DNA from: JAQWCH01 sp050952725
GTDB taxonomy: Bacteria; Bacillota_I; Bacilli_A; RFN20; CAG-826
Length of the DNA stretch: 64,000 nt
Assembly (NCBI GenBank): GCA_050952725.1
Contig: JBMNLN010000001.1
Coordinates: 620,001-684,000 of the forward strand
Reading direction: 5' to 3'
This document shows, in pieces, positions 25,962 through 33,870 of the stretch. The notes below the pieces were generated by a model. The model saw only the letters and a program-made list of their open reading frames with translations. It did no database searches and had not been told where the DNA came from. The stretch's first letter is position 1, and each line of letters begins with the position of its first letter. A program made the position numbers and the translations under genes.

Positions 25962-27011
25962 ATGGATTTATCCTTCTACAAAAATAAAGTTGTTCTCGTG
26001 ACTGGCCACACGGGCTTTAAAGGGGCCTGGCTCAGTAAAATCTTATTAATGCATGGGGCCAAAGTGGTCGGTTATGCTTTACAGCCGCCAACCGAGCCCA
26101 ATCTTTTTTCCATTTTACAATTAGAAAAGCAGATGGTTTCGGTAATTGCTGACATCCGCGATTTGAAGAAACTGGATCAAGTTTTTAATAAATATCAACC
26201 TGAAATTGTTTTTCATATGGCCGCTCAACCCATCGTGCGAGAATCCTATAAGGAGCCAGTTTATACCTATGACGTCAATGTGATGGGAACTGTCAATGTT
26301 TGCGAATGTGTGCGGACGCATTCTGGGGTTAAATCTTTTGTCAATATTACGACTGATAAAGTTTATGAAAATGATGATCTTCCCGATCATCCTTTCCGGG
26401 AGGATGAAAAATTAAATGGTTATGATCCTTACAGCAATTCCAAGAGTTGCAGTGATATTCTTACCCAGTCATACTATAAAAGTTTCTTAAAAGAACGTGG
26501 GGTCGCTGTGAGTACAGTGCGTGCGGGAAATGTGATTGGCGGAGGTGATTTCGCTAAGGACCGGATTATTCCCGATGCGGCAAGAGCACTTAAGGAAAAT
26601 CAACCTTTGGTAATCCGCAACCCGCATTCTACTCGTCCCTATCAACATGTTTTAGAGCCATTAGCTTGTTATCTTCTAATTGCTAAGGAACAATATTTTA
26701 ATCCACAATTAGGTGGCGCGTATAATGTTGGCCCTGATAGTTGTGATTTTTCTAAGACGGGCAATTTAATCGAGCTTTTTGCTAAATATGTTCCGCACTT
26801 TAAATATGAAATCAAATCAGTTGCTGGTCCGCATGAAGCCGCCTTTTTATCTTTGGATAATCACAAGATAAAAAAAGTCTTTGCCTGGAAGCCTAAGGTT
26901 TATCTCGATCAAGCGATGAAATTGACGACAGAATGGTATTCCGCTTGGAAAGAAAAAGAAGACTTAATTGCGATGACTGAACGACAAATTAAAGAGTATT
27001 TCCATGAATAA
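25962..27011 (+). CDS. rfbG: CDP-glucose 4,6-dehydratase
   Basis: A 349-residue short-chain dehydrogenase/reductase enzyme. It has NAD-binding GHTGFKGAWLS at the N-terminus and the catalytic YDPYSNSKSCSD (Tyr-x3-Lys). It converts CDP-glucose to CDP-4-keto-6-deoxyglucose. It overlaps the next gene by eight bases. Confidence 0.93.
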   Translation: MDLSFYKNKVVLVTGHTGFKGAWLSKILLMHGAKVVGYALQPPTEPNLFSILQLEKQMVSVIADIRDLKKLDQVFNKYQPEIVFHMAAQPIVRESYKEPVYTYDVNVMGTVNVCECVRTHSGVKSFVNITTDKVYENDDLPDHPFREDEKLNGYDPYSNSKSCSDILTQSYYKSFLKERGVAVSTVRAGNVIGGGDFAKDRIIPDAARALKENQPLVIRNPHSTRPYQHVLEPLACYLLIAKEQYFNPQLGGAYNVGPDSCDFSKTGNLIELFAKYVPHFKYEIKSVAGPHEAAFLSLDNHKIKKVFAWKPKVYLDQAMKLTTEWYSAWKEKEDLIAMTERQIKEYFHE

Positions 27012-27927
27012 AGTGATTATTACGGGAGCAGCTGGCTTTGTCGGTTCTGCTCTTGTCAAAGAATGCCTTGAACAAGGAATAGAAGTTTATGCGCTTGATC
27101 TCGTCGCCGATCCCTCTTTTCGTTTACCCCTTGGTCACAAAAATCTCATTTATCTTCAAAAGGATTTAAGGCAATTTCAAGAACTGGAATCAATGCTGAA
27201 GCATCAAAACATCGATACTTTTTTTCATTTTGCTTGGCAAGGATCCGCAGGAGTCTTACGCGAGGACTACTCTTGCCAAATTGATAATGCAACTCTAACC
27301 GTGGAGTTGCTGAAATTCGCCAAGGAAATCGGCTGTCAAAAATTTGTTTGCGCGGGCACGATTATGGAATTTGAGACACATGAAGTTATTTATGCGCAAG
27401 AAACAAAACCACAGATGGCCTATCTCTATGGAGTAGGGAAGACCTTGGCACATAGTTTATGTAAGCCCATAGCGAATAAAATTGGTATTGATCTCGTGTG
27501 GGCTTATATCACCAATGCCTATGGTGTCGGAGAATTATCACCGCGCTTGATTAATACAACCATTAGGAAGTGCATTAATCATCAGGAGTTAAACTTTACC
27601 GCGGGAACGCAAAATTACGACTTTATTTATATCGATGATGTCGCCCGGGCCTTTTATTTAATCGGTCAGAAAGGCCAAGCTAACAAGGCGTATATGATTG
27701 GCAGCGGTACGGCTCGTCCATTGAAAGAATTTTTAACTCTTCTTGTAAAAACTTGTGACGAAACCGCGACACCTAATTTTGGTAATATCCCCTTTACTGG
27801 TGTCAATCTTGCTTTGGAAACTTTTTCAATTAAAGAGTTGGAAGAAGATTGTGGTTTTAAACCACAGGTTTCATTTGTCGCAGGGGTAAAAAAAACCTGG
27901 GAATGGCTCAAGCAAAAGGAGCAGTAA
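27004..27927 (+). CDS. NAD-dependent epimerase/reductase for a CDP-sugar
   Basis: A 307-residue extended SDR protein. It has GAAGFVGSALV at the N-terminus and YLYGVGKTLAH as catalytic Tyr-x3-Lys at about 140-145. Its position after rfbF-rfbG suggests it reduces the 4-keto group of the CDP-6-deoxyhexose, like RfbJ/AscF-type enzymes. The exact stereochemistry cannot be read from sequence. No RfbH (3-dehydratase) is in the locus, so the product should keep its 3-hydroxyl. Confidence 0.8.
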   Translation: MNKVIITGAAGFVGSALVKECLEQGIEVYALDLVADPSFRLPLGHKNLIYLQKDLRQFQELESMLKHQNIDTFFHFAWQGSAGVLREDYSCQIDNATLTVELLKFAKEIGCQKFVCAGTIMEFETHEVIYAQETKPQMAYLYGVGKTLAHSLCKPIANKIGIDLVWAYITNAYGVGELSPRLINTTIRKCINHQELNFTAGTQNYDFIYIDDVARAFYLIGQKGQANKAYMIGSGTARPLKEFLTLLVKTCDETATPNFGNIPFTGVNLALETFSIKELEEDCGFKPQVSFVAGVKKTWEWLKQKEQ

Positions 27928-27928
27928 T

Positions 27929-28498
27929 ATGCAAAAATTTAGTTTTAAACCTTTACCCTTACAAGGCGCTTATCTGATTAAACCTTTTTTTGCTGGTGAT
28001 CTTCGCGGGGGGTTCATTAAGGATTATTCTTTGAGCACTTTTCAAGAAAACGGAATCAATTACGAATTAAAAGAAGTTTTCTATACCCTTTCTCATCGTG
28101 GGGTGATGCGCGCCTTGCATTTACAAGAGGTGAATCATCAGCCGAAATTAGTGCGCTGTATCTCGGGAAAAATTTTTGATGTCATCGTCGATCTTCGTCC
28201 CGAATCGCCGACTTTTAAACAATGGATGGGATTTTATTTAACCGGAGAGAATATGGACTCGCTTTTAATTCCGGCGCATTTTGCCCATGGATATCTCGTG
28301 CTTGAAGATTCGATTGTTTCCTACAAATGTGCTGCCCCTTTTGATGGGCCAAATGATAGTGGCATTATGTATGATGATCCAGATTTAAATGTCGCATGGC
28401 CATTTGATGAAATTGGTGGGAAAGAAAACTTGATTCTTTCAGAGAAAGATAAAAAACTCCAGTCTTTTAAAGAATATTTTGCTAAGGGGTGCAAATGA
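27929..28498 (+). CDS. RmlC-like NDP-4-keto-6-deoxyhexose epimerase
   Basis: A 189-residue cupin of the RmlC (dTDP-4-dehydrorhamnose 3,5-epimerase) family. It has GDLRGGF, RALHLQ with the conserved base H64, SGKIFDVIVDLR and IPAHFAHGYLVLED. The YKCAAPFDGP segment aligns with the catalytic-tyrosine segment of RmlC, but phenylalanine (F140) stands where the tyrosine is expected. It probably epimerises the CDP-4-keto sugar at one position. It starts one base after the reductase. Confidence 0.8.
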   Translation: MQKFSFKPLPLQGAYLIKPFFAGDLRGGFIKDYSLSTFQENGINYELKEVFYTLSHRGVMRALHLQEVNHQPKLVRCISGKIFDVIVDLRPESPTFKQWMGFYLTGENMDSLLIPAHFAHGYLVLEDSIVSYKCAAPFDGPNDSGIMYDDPDLNVAWPFDEIGGKENLILSEKDKKLQSFKEYFAKGCK

Positions 28499-29583
28499 TG
28501 CTAAAGAAATTGATGTTTGTGGGGGCGCTTCCTACGAAAAAATATTATTTTGATGGGGAAAGAAATAAATCCCGGGATGTCCTAAATGCCTTAAAGGGGA
28601 AATATGGTCCAAAACAAACGGTTATCAATTTGTCTTTAAATCAATATTTTCAAGTTTTAAAAATGATTATCCTTTCCATTTTCATCAAATATGATTTTAT
28701 TTTTATCTCCAAATGTTTGGTGGGAGGAAGTAAAGCGATTCGGTATTTAATGAAGTTAGCGAATCGACACAATAAAAAAAGAGTTATCTTTTATTTAATC
28801 GGCAATGGTGCAAGTGGTTTTGAAGATGTGGTTATCCATTACGAATATATAAAGAAAGTCGAGTACTGTATTGTAGAATCTCCCCTTGTTAAAGAAGAAC
28901 TAATTGAGAGCAAGATTTTACCAGGCGAGCGGATTACCATTGTCCCTTGTATTAAGCCGAATTACACCCTTCAGCCAACAAAGAAAAAATACCCTGCCAA
29001 AACCTTAAAATTAATTTTCTTTTCGCGAATCACAGAATTAAAAGGAATCATGGATGCGATTACAGCAATATCCAATGTCAATGAGAAGAATCAACGAATC
29101 CTTTTCACGTTAGATATTGCTGGAGGGGCTGAATTTACTGAGGACGAACAAGCTTTCTTGCAAAATGTAATCAAAATTTCAACAGAAAAAGAGTATATTA
29201 ACTATCTAGGATTAACCTTGCGCATTGAAAATGAAAATTCCTATCGCCGTTTACAAGATTATGACCTTCATATTTTTCCTTCCAAATTTTTTCAAGAATG
29301 TGCCCCTGGCAGTGTTATTGATATGTTTATCGCAGGTATTCCAACTTTGTCGAGCACTTTTCCTTCAGCGCATTTTTTAATGGATGATTCAGATTCTTTC
29401 TTTTTTCAAATGAATGATGTTGAAGATCTCGAAAAGAAATTAATGCATATTTATCAAAATCAAGATTTATTAAACAGTAAGAGAATGAATTCTTATAAAA
29501 ATGCCGCACTTTATAATGAGCAGCACTTTCTTGATGAAATTGCCCAAATATTAGAGAGAGATGGTTTTAGGAATGAGCGATAA
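28498..29583 (+). CDS. Glycosyltransferase family 4-like
   Basis: A 361-residue GT-B type enzyme. The C-terminal half shows FFSRITELKGIMDAITAI, LDIAGG and the donor-site region HIFPSKFFQECAPGSVIDMFIAG, where the usual EG is replaced by ECAPGS. It should transfer one sugar of the repeat unit. Two ATGs lie at 28495 and 28498; AAGGGG at 28484-28489 gives better spacing to 28498. It overlaps the epimerase stop. Confidence 0.78.
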   Translation: MLKKLMFVGALPTKKYYFDGERNKSRDVLNALKGKYGPKQTVINLSLNQYFQVLKMIILSIFIKYDFIFISKCLVGGSKAIRYLMKLANRHNKKRVIFYLIGNGASGFEDVVIHYEYIKKVEYCIVESPLVKEELIESKILPGERITIVPCIKPNYTLQPTKKKYPAKTLKLIFFSRITELKGIMDAITAISNVNEKNQRILFTLDIAGGAEFTEDEQAFLQNVIKISTEKEYINYLGLTLRIENENSYRRLQDYDLHIFPSKFFQECAPGSVIDMFIAGIPTLSSTFPSAHFLMDDSDSFFFQMNDVEDLEKKLMHIYQNQDLLNSKRMNSYKNAALYNEQHFLDEIAQILERDGFRNER

Positions 29584-30352
29584 GAAATTATCATTATTAA
29601 TTTTAGCTTGCGATAAAAACTACGATTTGCATCCCTGGATTAATCAAACATGCGAAAAGTTTTTAGAATTAGATATTGATTGTGTTATTGTAACCGAAAC
29701 CCTAGATGAAGAATTTTCTGAAAAGATAAAGGTTTTTAAATGTGGAAATAAAGGATTTGATCAACGCTTTATTGTTGGAGTAAAAACATGCGAAACCCCC
29801 TATGTTTTAGTCCTTCTTGATGATTATTTTGTCTATGATCAAGACCTGAAAGTAAAGATTGATAATTGGCTAAACTTTATGGAGAAATACGATTTTCATG
29901 CTTTGCGAATTTCTTTAATTAAGAAACTTTTTATCAAAAAGAAGAAAATTGTTCCTAAATACTATTGTTTTACCGCGGTGCAACCGTATGAAATTGATTT
30001 TCATCCAACAATTTGGAACCGTACCACATTACTTGCTTTAATTGATAAGCGCAGTTTTACTCCTTGGACTTTAGAACCTCTCTTCGCCTTATTTTTAAGA
30101 GATAAAAAAAGCGGATATACAAAAAAAACTATTGATTTTGATGAATTGATCATTCAAGGATATTTTTTTAAAAAACCATTTGAAAAATTTTGCAAACAAG
30201 AATACCAAGGAGAGAAAAAAGTTTTCCCTCATAACAAACATTTGATATATAAAATTAAAACAACTACCTTTAATTTGCTGCCATACTGGATGATAAAATT
30301 GCTACGAAAAATTTTAAAAATTAAATCAATTTCTGCAGAAGCTCAACTTTAG
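29573..30352 (+). CDS. Putative glycosyltransferase (GT-A like)
   Basis: A 259-residue protein with a GT-A-like beginning (LSLLILACDKNYDLHPWI) and a possible DxD metal site in VLVLLDDYFVYDQD near residue 85-95. A hydrophobic, basic C-terminus (LPYWMIKLLRKILKIK) may attach to the membrane. Similar proteins occur in capsule loci as minor sugar transferases. The start could be 29573 or 29561. The gene overlaps the previous one. Confidence 0.6.
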   Translation: MSDKKLSLLILACDKNYDLHPWINQTCEKFLELDIDCVIVTETLDEEFSEKIKVFKCGNKGFDQRFIVGVKTCETPYVLVLLDDYFVYDQDLKVKIDNWLNFMEKYDFHALRISLIKKLFIKKKKIVPKYYCFTAVQPYEIDFHPTIWNRTTLLALIDKRSFTPWTLEPLFALFLRDKKSGYTKKTIDFDELIIQGYFFKKPFEKFCKQEYQGEKKVFPHNKHLIYKIKTTTFNLLPYWMIKLLRKILKIKSISAEAQL

Positions 30353-30392
30353 ATTCGGATGATTTAATTTGGATTACATTATTATCTTTGAT

Positions 30393-30411
30393 AACGAGGC
30401 TTCGTTTTTTT
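30393..30411 (+). terminator. Weak rho-independent terminator
   Basis: AACGA-GGCT-TCGTT hairpin followed by a T-run, in the gap before the next glycosyltransferase. Confidence 0.45.
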
Positions 30412-30479
30412 AAAAAGGGTATCGATAGACTTAACATCTAGTTGCGATTATCATAAATTTATAAAAAGGAATTAAGGAT

Positions 30480-31226
30480 ATGCCACAAGTCAGTATTATT
30501 ACGCCGGCTTATAATTGTAAAGAAACAATCAAAGAAACCTATGAGAGTATTAAAGCTCAAACTTTTCCCGCATGGGAATGGGTGATCTGTGAAGATCATT
30601 CACGTGATGACTCACTTGACTATATTCAAAAGATGATTGAGGGAGATGATCGAGTCGTGCTTTTGCGCACTAAGAAAAACAGCGGAGCAGCTATCGCCCG
30701 GAATGTCGCCATTGAAAAAGCGCGCGGAAGATATATTGCCTTTCTTGATTCTGATGATTTATGGAAAGAAGAAAAACTTGAAAAGCAGATTAAGTTCATG
30801 CAAGAAAACAATTATGCCTTTACGTATACTAATTATGATTTGCGTTATGAAAATGGCCAATGTAAACAATATCGCCCCAAAAAGAACCAAATTGATTATA
30901 AAACTCTCTTGCGAAGAAACGATATCGGCTGTTTAACCGCTATTTATGATTCCCAAAAGCTGGGGAAGGTCTTCATGCCTCTTGATTGTGAAAAAAGGGA
31001 AGACCATGGCGCCTGGCTCGATATCACAAGAAACGGAGTCATCGCCTACAAGTTAGATGAATTTCTCGCTATCTACCGGATGGGGGGAAAATCGGTTTCA
31101 GCAAACAAAATGAAAATGGTAAAATTCCAATATCGCCTCTATCGTAAACACGAGAAGTTCGGGGTAATTAAATCCCTTTGGTATGTGATGTTAATGTCAT
31201 TTCATAAGGTGTTTAGAAAATATTAA
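30480..31226 (+). CDS. Glycosyltransferase family 2
   Basis: A 248-residue GT-A enzyme. It opens VSIITPAYNCKETIKETYESI, has EDHSRDDS, then GAAIARNVAIEKARGRYIAFLDSDDLW with the DSDD metal motif at about 80. It is inverting and adds a sugar from a UDP or similar donor. AAGGA precedes the ATG. Between it and the end of the previous gene there is a weak terminator. Confidence 0.88.
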   Translation: MPQVSIITPAYNCKETIKETYESIKAQTFPAWEWVICEDHSRDDSLDYIQKMIEGDDRVVLLRTKKNSGAAIARNVAIEKARGRYIAFLDSDDLWKEEKLEKQIKFMQENNYAFTYTNYDLRYENGQCKQYRPKKNQIDYKTLLRRNDIGCLTAIYDSQKLGKVFMPLDCEKREDHGAWLDITRNGVIAYKLDEFLAIYRMGGKSVSANKMKMVKFQYRLYRKHEKFGVIKSLWYVMLMSFHKVFRKY

Positions 31227-31276
31227 AAATAAAAATTCATGTTTATCATTTCGCGTTGGATTAAAGGAGAGAATGC

Positions 31277-32485
31277 ATGAAAATTGCAGTGGCGGGAACA
31301 GGGTATGTGGGCTTGAGTTTGGCGGTCCTTTTAGCGCAAAAGAACCGTGTTTATGCTGTGGATCTCCTCCCCGAAAAAGTCTCCGCTGTCAACGCCAAAA
31401 AAACTCCCATTAAAGATCAAGAAATTGAGGAATATTTAACTGATAAATCTTTAAACTTGGTTGCTACGTTAGATGGGGATGCGGCTTATAAAGAGGCGGA
31501 TTTCGTCATTATTGCGACCCCGACAAATTACAATCCAGAAACCAAAAAAATCGATACGACTTCAGTCGAATCGGTAATCAACCAAGTTAGACGCATTAAT
31601 CCTAGTGCTTGGATTGTAATCAAATCCACCGTGGGAGTTGGTTATACCAACCAAATCCGCACTAAACTCGGTTTTGAAAAAATATTGTTTTCGCCTGAGT
31701 TTTTACGTGAAGGCAAAGCGCTTTATGACAATCTTTATCCTTCTCGCATTGTCGTTGGCGTCCCCCAAAAAGAAGAACCTTATCTCAGTAAGGCTAATGA
31801 ATTTGCCCAACTTTTAAAAGAGGGTGCCCTCAAAAAAGATATCCCTGTTTTTATTATTGGAAATACAGAAGCCGAAGCGGTTAAACTCTTTGCCAACACC
31901 TATTTGGCACTTCGCGTTGCCTTCTTTAACGAATTGGATAGTTTTGCTCGCATCAAAGGTTTAGAGACCTTGGATATCATTCAAGGCGTTTCAGCTGATC
32001 CGCGTATTGGCGATTTTTATAATAACCCTTCCTTTGGTTATGGGGGGTATTGTTTACCCAAAGATACTAAGGAATTGCGGGCTAATTTTGCTGATGTCCC
32101 TGAAAATTTAATTTCCGCTTTAGTGGAATCAAATGAAACGAGAAAGCAATTTATTTGTGATGACGTATTGCATCTGGCAGGTTATAGCGAAGAAAATAAG
32201 GAAGAGATTACGATTGGTGTTTATCGTTTAACTATGAAAAGCGGTAGCGACAACTTCCGTCATTCTTCAATTCAGGGGGTCATGAAATGCATTCAAGCCA
32301 AAGGGGTTAAGATTATTATTTATGAACCCTCCTTAAAAGAAGAGAAGTTCTTTAATTCTGAAGTTGTTCGAGATTTAGCATCATTTAAAAAGCGGGCTAA
32401 AATCATTATCGCTAACCGCTTTGACGATGAGTTAAAAGATGTTAAAACCAAGGTTTATACCCGGGATTTATTCAGGCGTGATTAA
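31277..32485 (+). CDS. ugd: UDP-glucose 6-dehydrogenase
   Basis: A 402-residue enzyme that oxidises UDP-glucose to UDP-glucuronate with two NAD+. It has the N-terminal Rossmann motif GTGYVGLS (7-14), LFSPEFLREGKALYD, and the catalytic cysteine C259 in FGYGGYCLPKD. It ends the polysaccharide locus and implies that the glycan has a uronic acid or a sugar made from it. AAAGGAGAG precedes the ATG. Confidence 0.93.
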   Translation: MKIAVAGTGYVGLSLAVLLAQKNRVYAVDLLPEKVSAVNAKKTPIKDQEIEEYLTDKSLNLVATLDGDAAYKEADFVIIATPTNYNPETKKIDTTSVESVINQVRRINPSAWIVIKSTVGVGYTNQIRTKLGFEKILFSPEFLREGKALYDNLYPSRIVVGVPQKEEPYLSKANEFAQLLKEGALKKDIPVFIIGNTEAEAVKLFANTYLALRVAFFNELDSFARIKGLETLDIIQGVSADPRIGDFYNNPSFGYGGYCLPKDTKELRANFADVPENLISALVESNETRKQFICDDVLHLAGYSEENKEEITIGVYRLTMKSGSDNFRHSSIQGVMKCIQAKGVKIIIYEPSLKEEKFFNSEVVRDLASFKKRAKIIIANRFDDELKDVKTKVYTRDLFRRD

Positions 32486-32502
32486 CTCACCGGTCATGTT
32501 TA

Positions 32503-32511
32503 TGCTATAAT
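32503..32511 (+). promoter_or_regulatory. Extended -10 promoter for infA
   Basis: TGCTATAAT, with AAAGGAGGTG (from 32525) ahead of ATG 32540. Confidence 0.65.
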
Positions 32512-32539
32512 GCAAGCAATAACTAAAGGAGGTGAATAG

Positions 32540-32758
32540 ATGGCAAAAGAAGATATGATTGTTGTTGATGGCAAAGTAATCGATCGCTTTCCGAACTCCA
32601 CTTTTGAGGTCGAATTAGATAATGGAGTTCGCATCAAATGTATGCCGACAGGAAACATTCGGCGTTTCCGCATCCGCATCGTCGTCGGCGATCGTGTCCG
32701 CGTAGAACTCTCCCCTTATGATTTGACTAAAGGTCGAATCTCTTATCGCTACAAATAG
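32540..32758 (+). CDS. infA: Translation initiation factor IF-1
   Basis: A 72-residue OB-fold protein of normal length. DGKVIDRFPNSTFEVELDNG and the C-terminal VELSPYDLTKGRISYRYK are diagnostic. It binds the 30S A site during initiation. It is transcribed alone, with its own promoter and terminator. In most Bacilli infA sits in the spc ribosomal operon, so this place is unusual. Confidence 0.96.
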   Translation: MAKEDMIVVDGKVIDRFPNSTFEVELDNGVRIKCMPTGNIRRFRIRIVVGDRVRVELSPYDLTKGRISYRYK

Positions 32759-32779
32759 ATGGGTTTAATTCTCGAAGAA

Positions 32780-32806
32780 CGCCCCTTAAATAGTCGGGGC
32801 TTTTTT
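32780..32806 (+). terminator. Terminator after infA
   Basis: GCCCC (32781-32785) pairs with GGGGC (32796-32800), followed by six T residues. The TATAAT of the next promoter (32809-32814) begins three bases later. Confidence 0.75.
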
Positions 32807-32808
32807 AA

Positions 32809-32814
32809 TATAAT
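32809..32814 (+). promoter_or_regulatory. -10 box for the hydrolase-GH3 operon
   Basis: TATAAT 15 bases before ATG 32830. The leader would be about nine bases and hold GAGG. Confidence 0.5.
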
Positions 32815-32829
32815 GAGAGAGAGGTTTTT

Positions 32830-33870
32830 ATGAATGACATGACCACCACTCTCCTCATTACCTTGGCAATTCTCGGCGGGCTTTTACTCCTGTATTTTCT
32901 TTTTATGCTTCTGTTTTATCTTGGTCTTCATCGTATTTTTACAAGAAGACAAAACGGAAATCCCCATTTAAAATATTTTACGGTTGATCAGTTTGATGAT
33001 CTTGCATTTGAGAAGTTGCAGTTAACCATTTGGAAAAATCAACTTGATGGAGTGCGAATTGCCCCTTTGCATGAAAAGGAAGATCAAAAACACCTAATAA
33101 TTTTCTTTCATGGTTTTGGAGCGGGATATGAAGCCTATACGAGAGAAATCCGTCGTTTAAGTTTACATAGCCAAATTCCAGTTATCGCCTTTTCTCTCTC
33201 TGGTTCAGGAAAAAGTAGTGGCAAAAAGTTTCCCAATTTCTTTCAAGCAATTAACGAGGCAAGTCAGATTCTGACTGAAATCACAAAAACTCAAGGAAAA
33301 AACCGCAAAATTTATCTAATCGGGCATTCGCTCGGAGGATTCATCGTCAGTAATGTTCTTACTCTCCATCCGCAATTATCAGTTGATGGAGTAATCGCCT
33401 TGTCTGCTCCCAATAATTTTGTCGATGTTTTTACTCATCTTGTTCACGGCGGTAAAATAACGCGCTTGATTCTAGGTTTATTTTTTCGTATTCAATATAG
33501 AAAAAAGGCCAAAGTATCCACCGCTAGTTCCATTGAATACAATTTAATTCCAACTACCCTAATTCATGGAACCCGCGATTTCGTTGTTCCCTATGCAAAA
33601 AGCGGACAAATCTATGCTGATTTGAGTAATAAACACCAGCATATCCGCGTTATTTCTTACGCAGGTCGGGGTCACAATCCTTACCTGACTCAAATAAGTG
33701 AACAAGCTTTGCAAGAGGTTTTACGTCAAGATCAATACTATAAGCGCCACAAAAAACTTCACGCGGAAGCAAAAAAGTTTTATCAAAATATCGACTATGA
33801 TCAAATCGGCATTGTTGACGAAGAACTCTTAGAAGCAATCAAGCAAATAATCAAAGGAGCAGGAAAATGA
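32830..33870 (+). CDS. Membrane-anchored alpha/beta hydrolase
   Basis: A 346-residue serine hydrolase of the lysophospholipase/monoacylglycerol lipase type. One N-terminal membrane helix (about 8-33) is followed by an alpha/beta fold with FFHGFGAGYEAY, nucleophile motif GHSLGG, acid in HGTRDFVVP and base in GRGHNPY. It probably cleaves lipid esters at the membrane. Its last four bases overlap the GH3 gene, and a joint operon with the next three genes is likely. Confidence 0.8.
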   Translation: MNDMTTTLLITLAILGGLLLLYFLFMLLFYLGLHRIFTRRQNGNPHLKYFTVDQFDDLAFEKLQLTIWKNQLDGVRIAPLHEKEDQKHLIIFFHGFGAGYEAYTREIRRLSLHSQIPVIAFSLSGSGKSSGKKFPNFFQAINEASQILTEITKTQGKNRKIYLIGHSLGGFIVSNVLTLHPQLSVDGVIALSAPNNFVDVFTHLVHGGKITRLILGLFFRIQYRKKAKVSTASSIEYNLIPTTLIHGTRDFVVPYAKSGQIYADLSNKHQHIRVISYAGRGHNPYLTQISEQALQEVLRQDQYYKRHKKLHAEAKKFYQNIDYDQIGIVDEELLEAIKQIIKGAGK

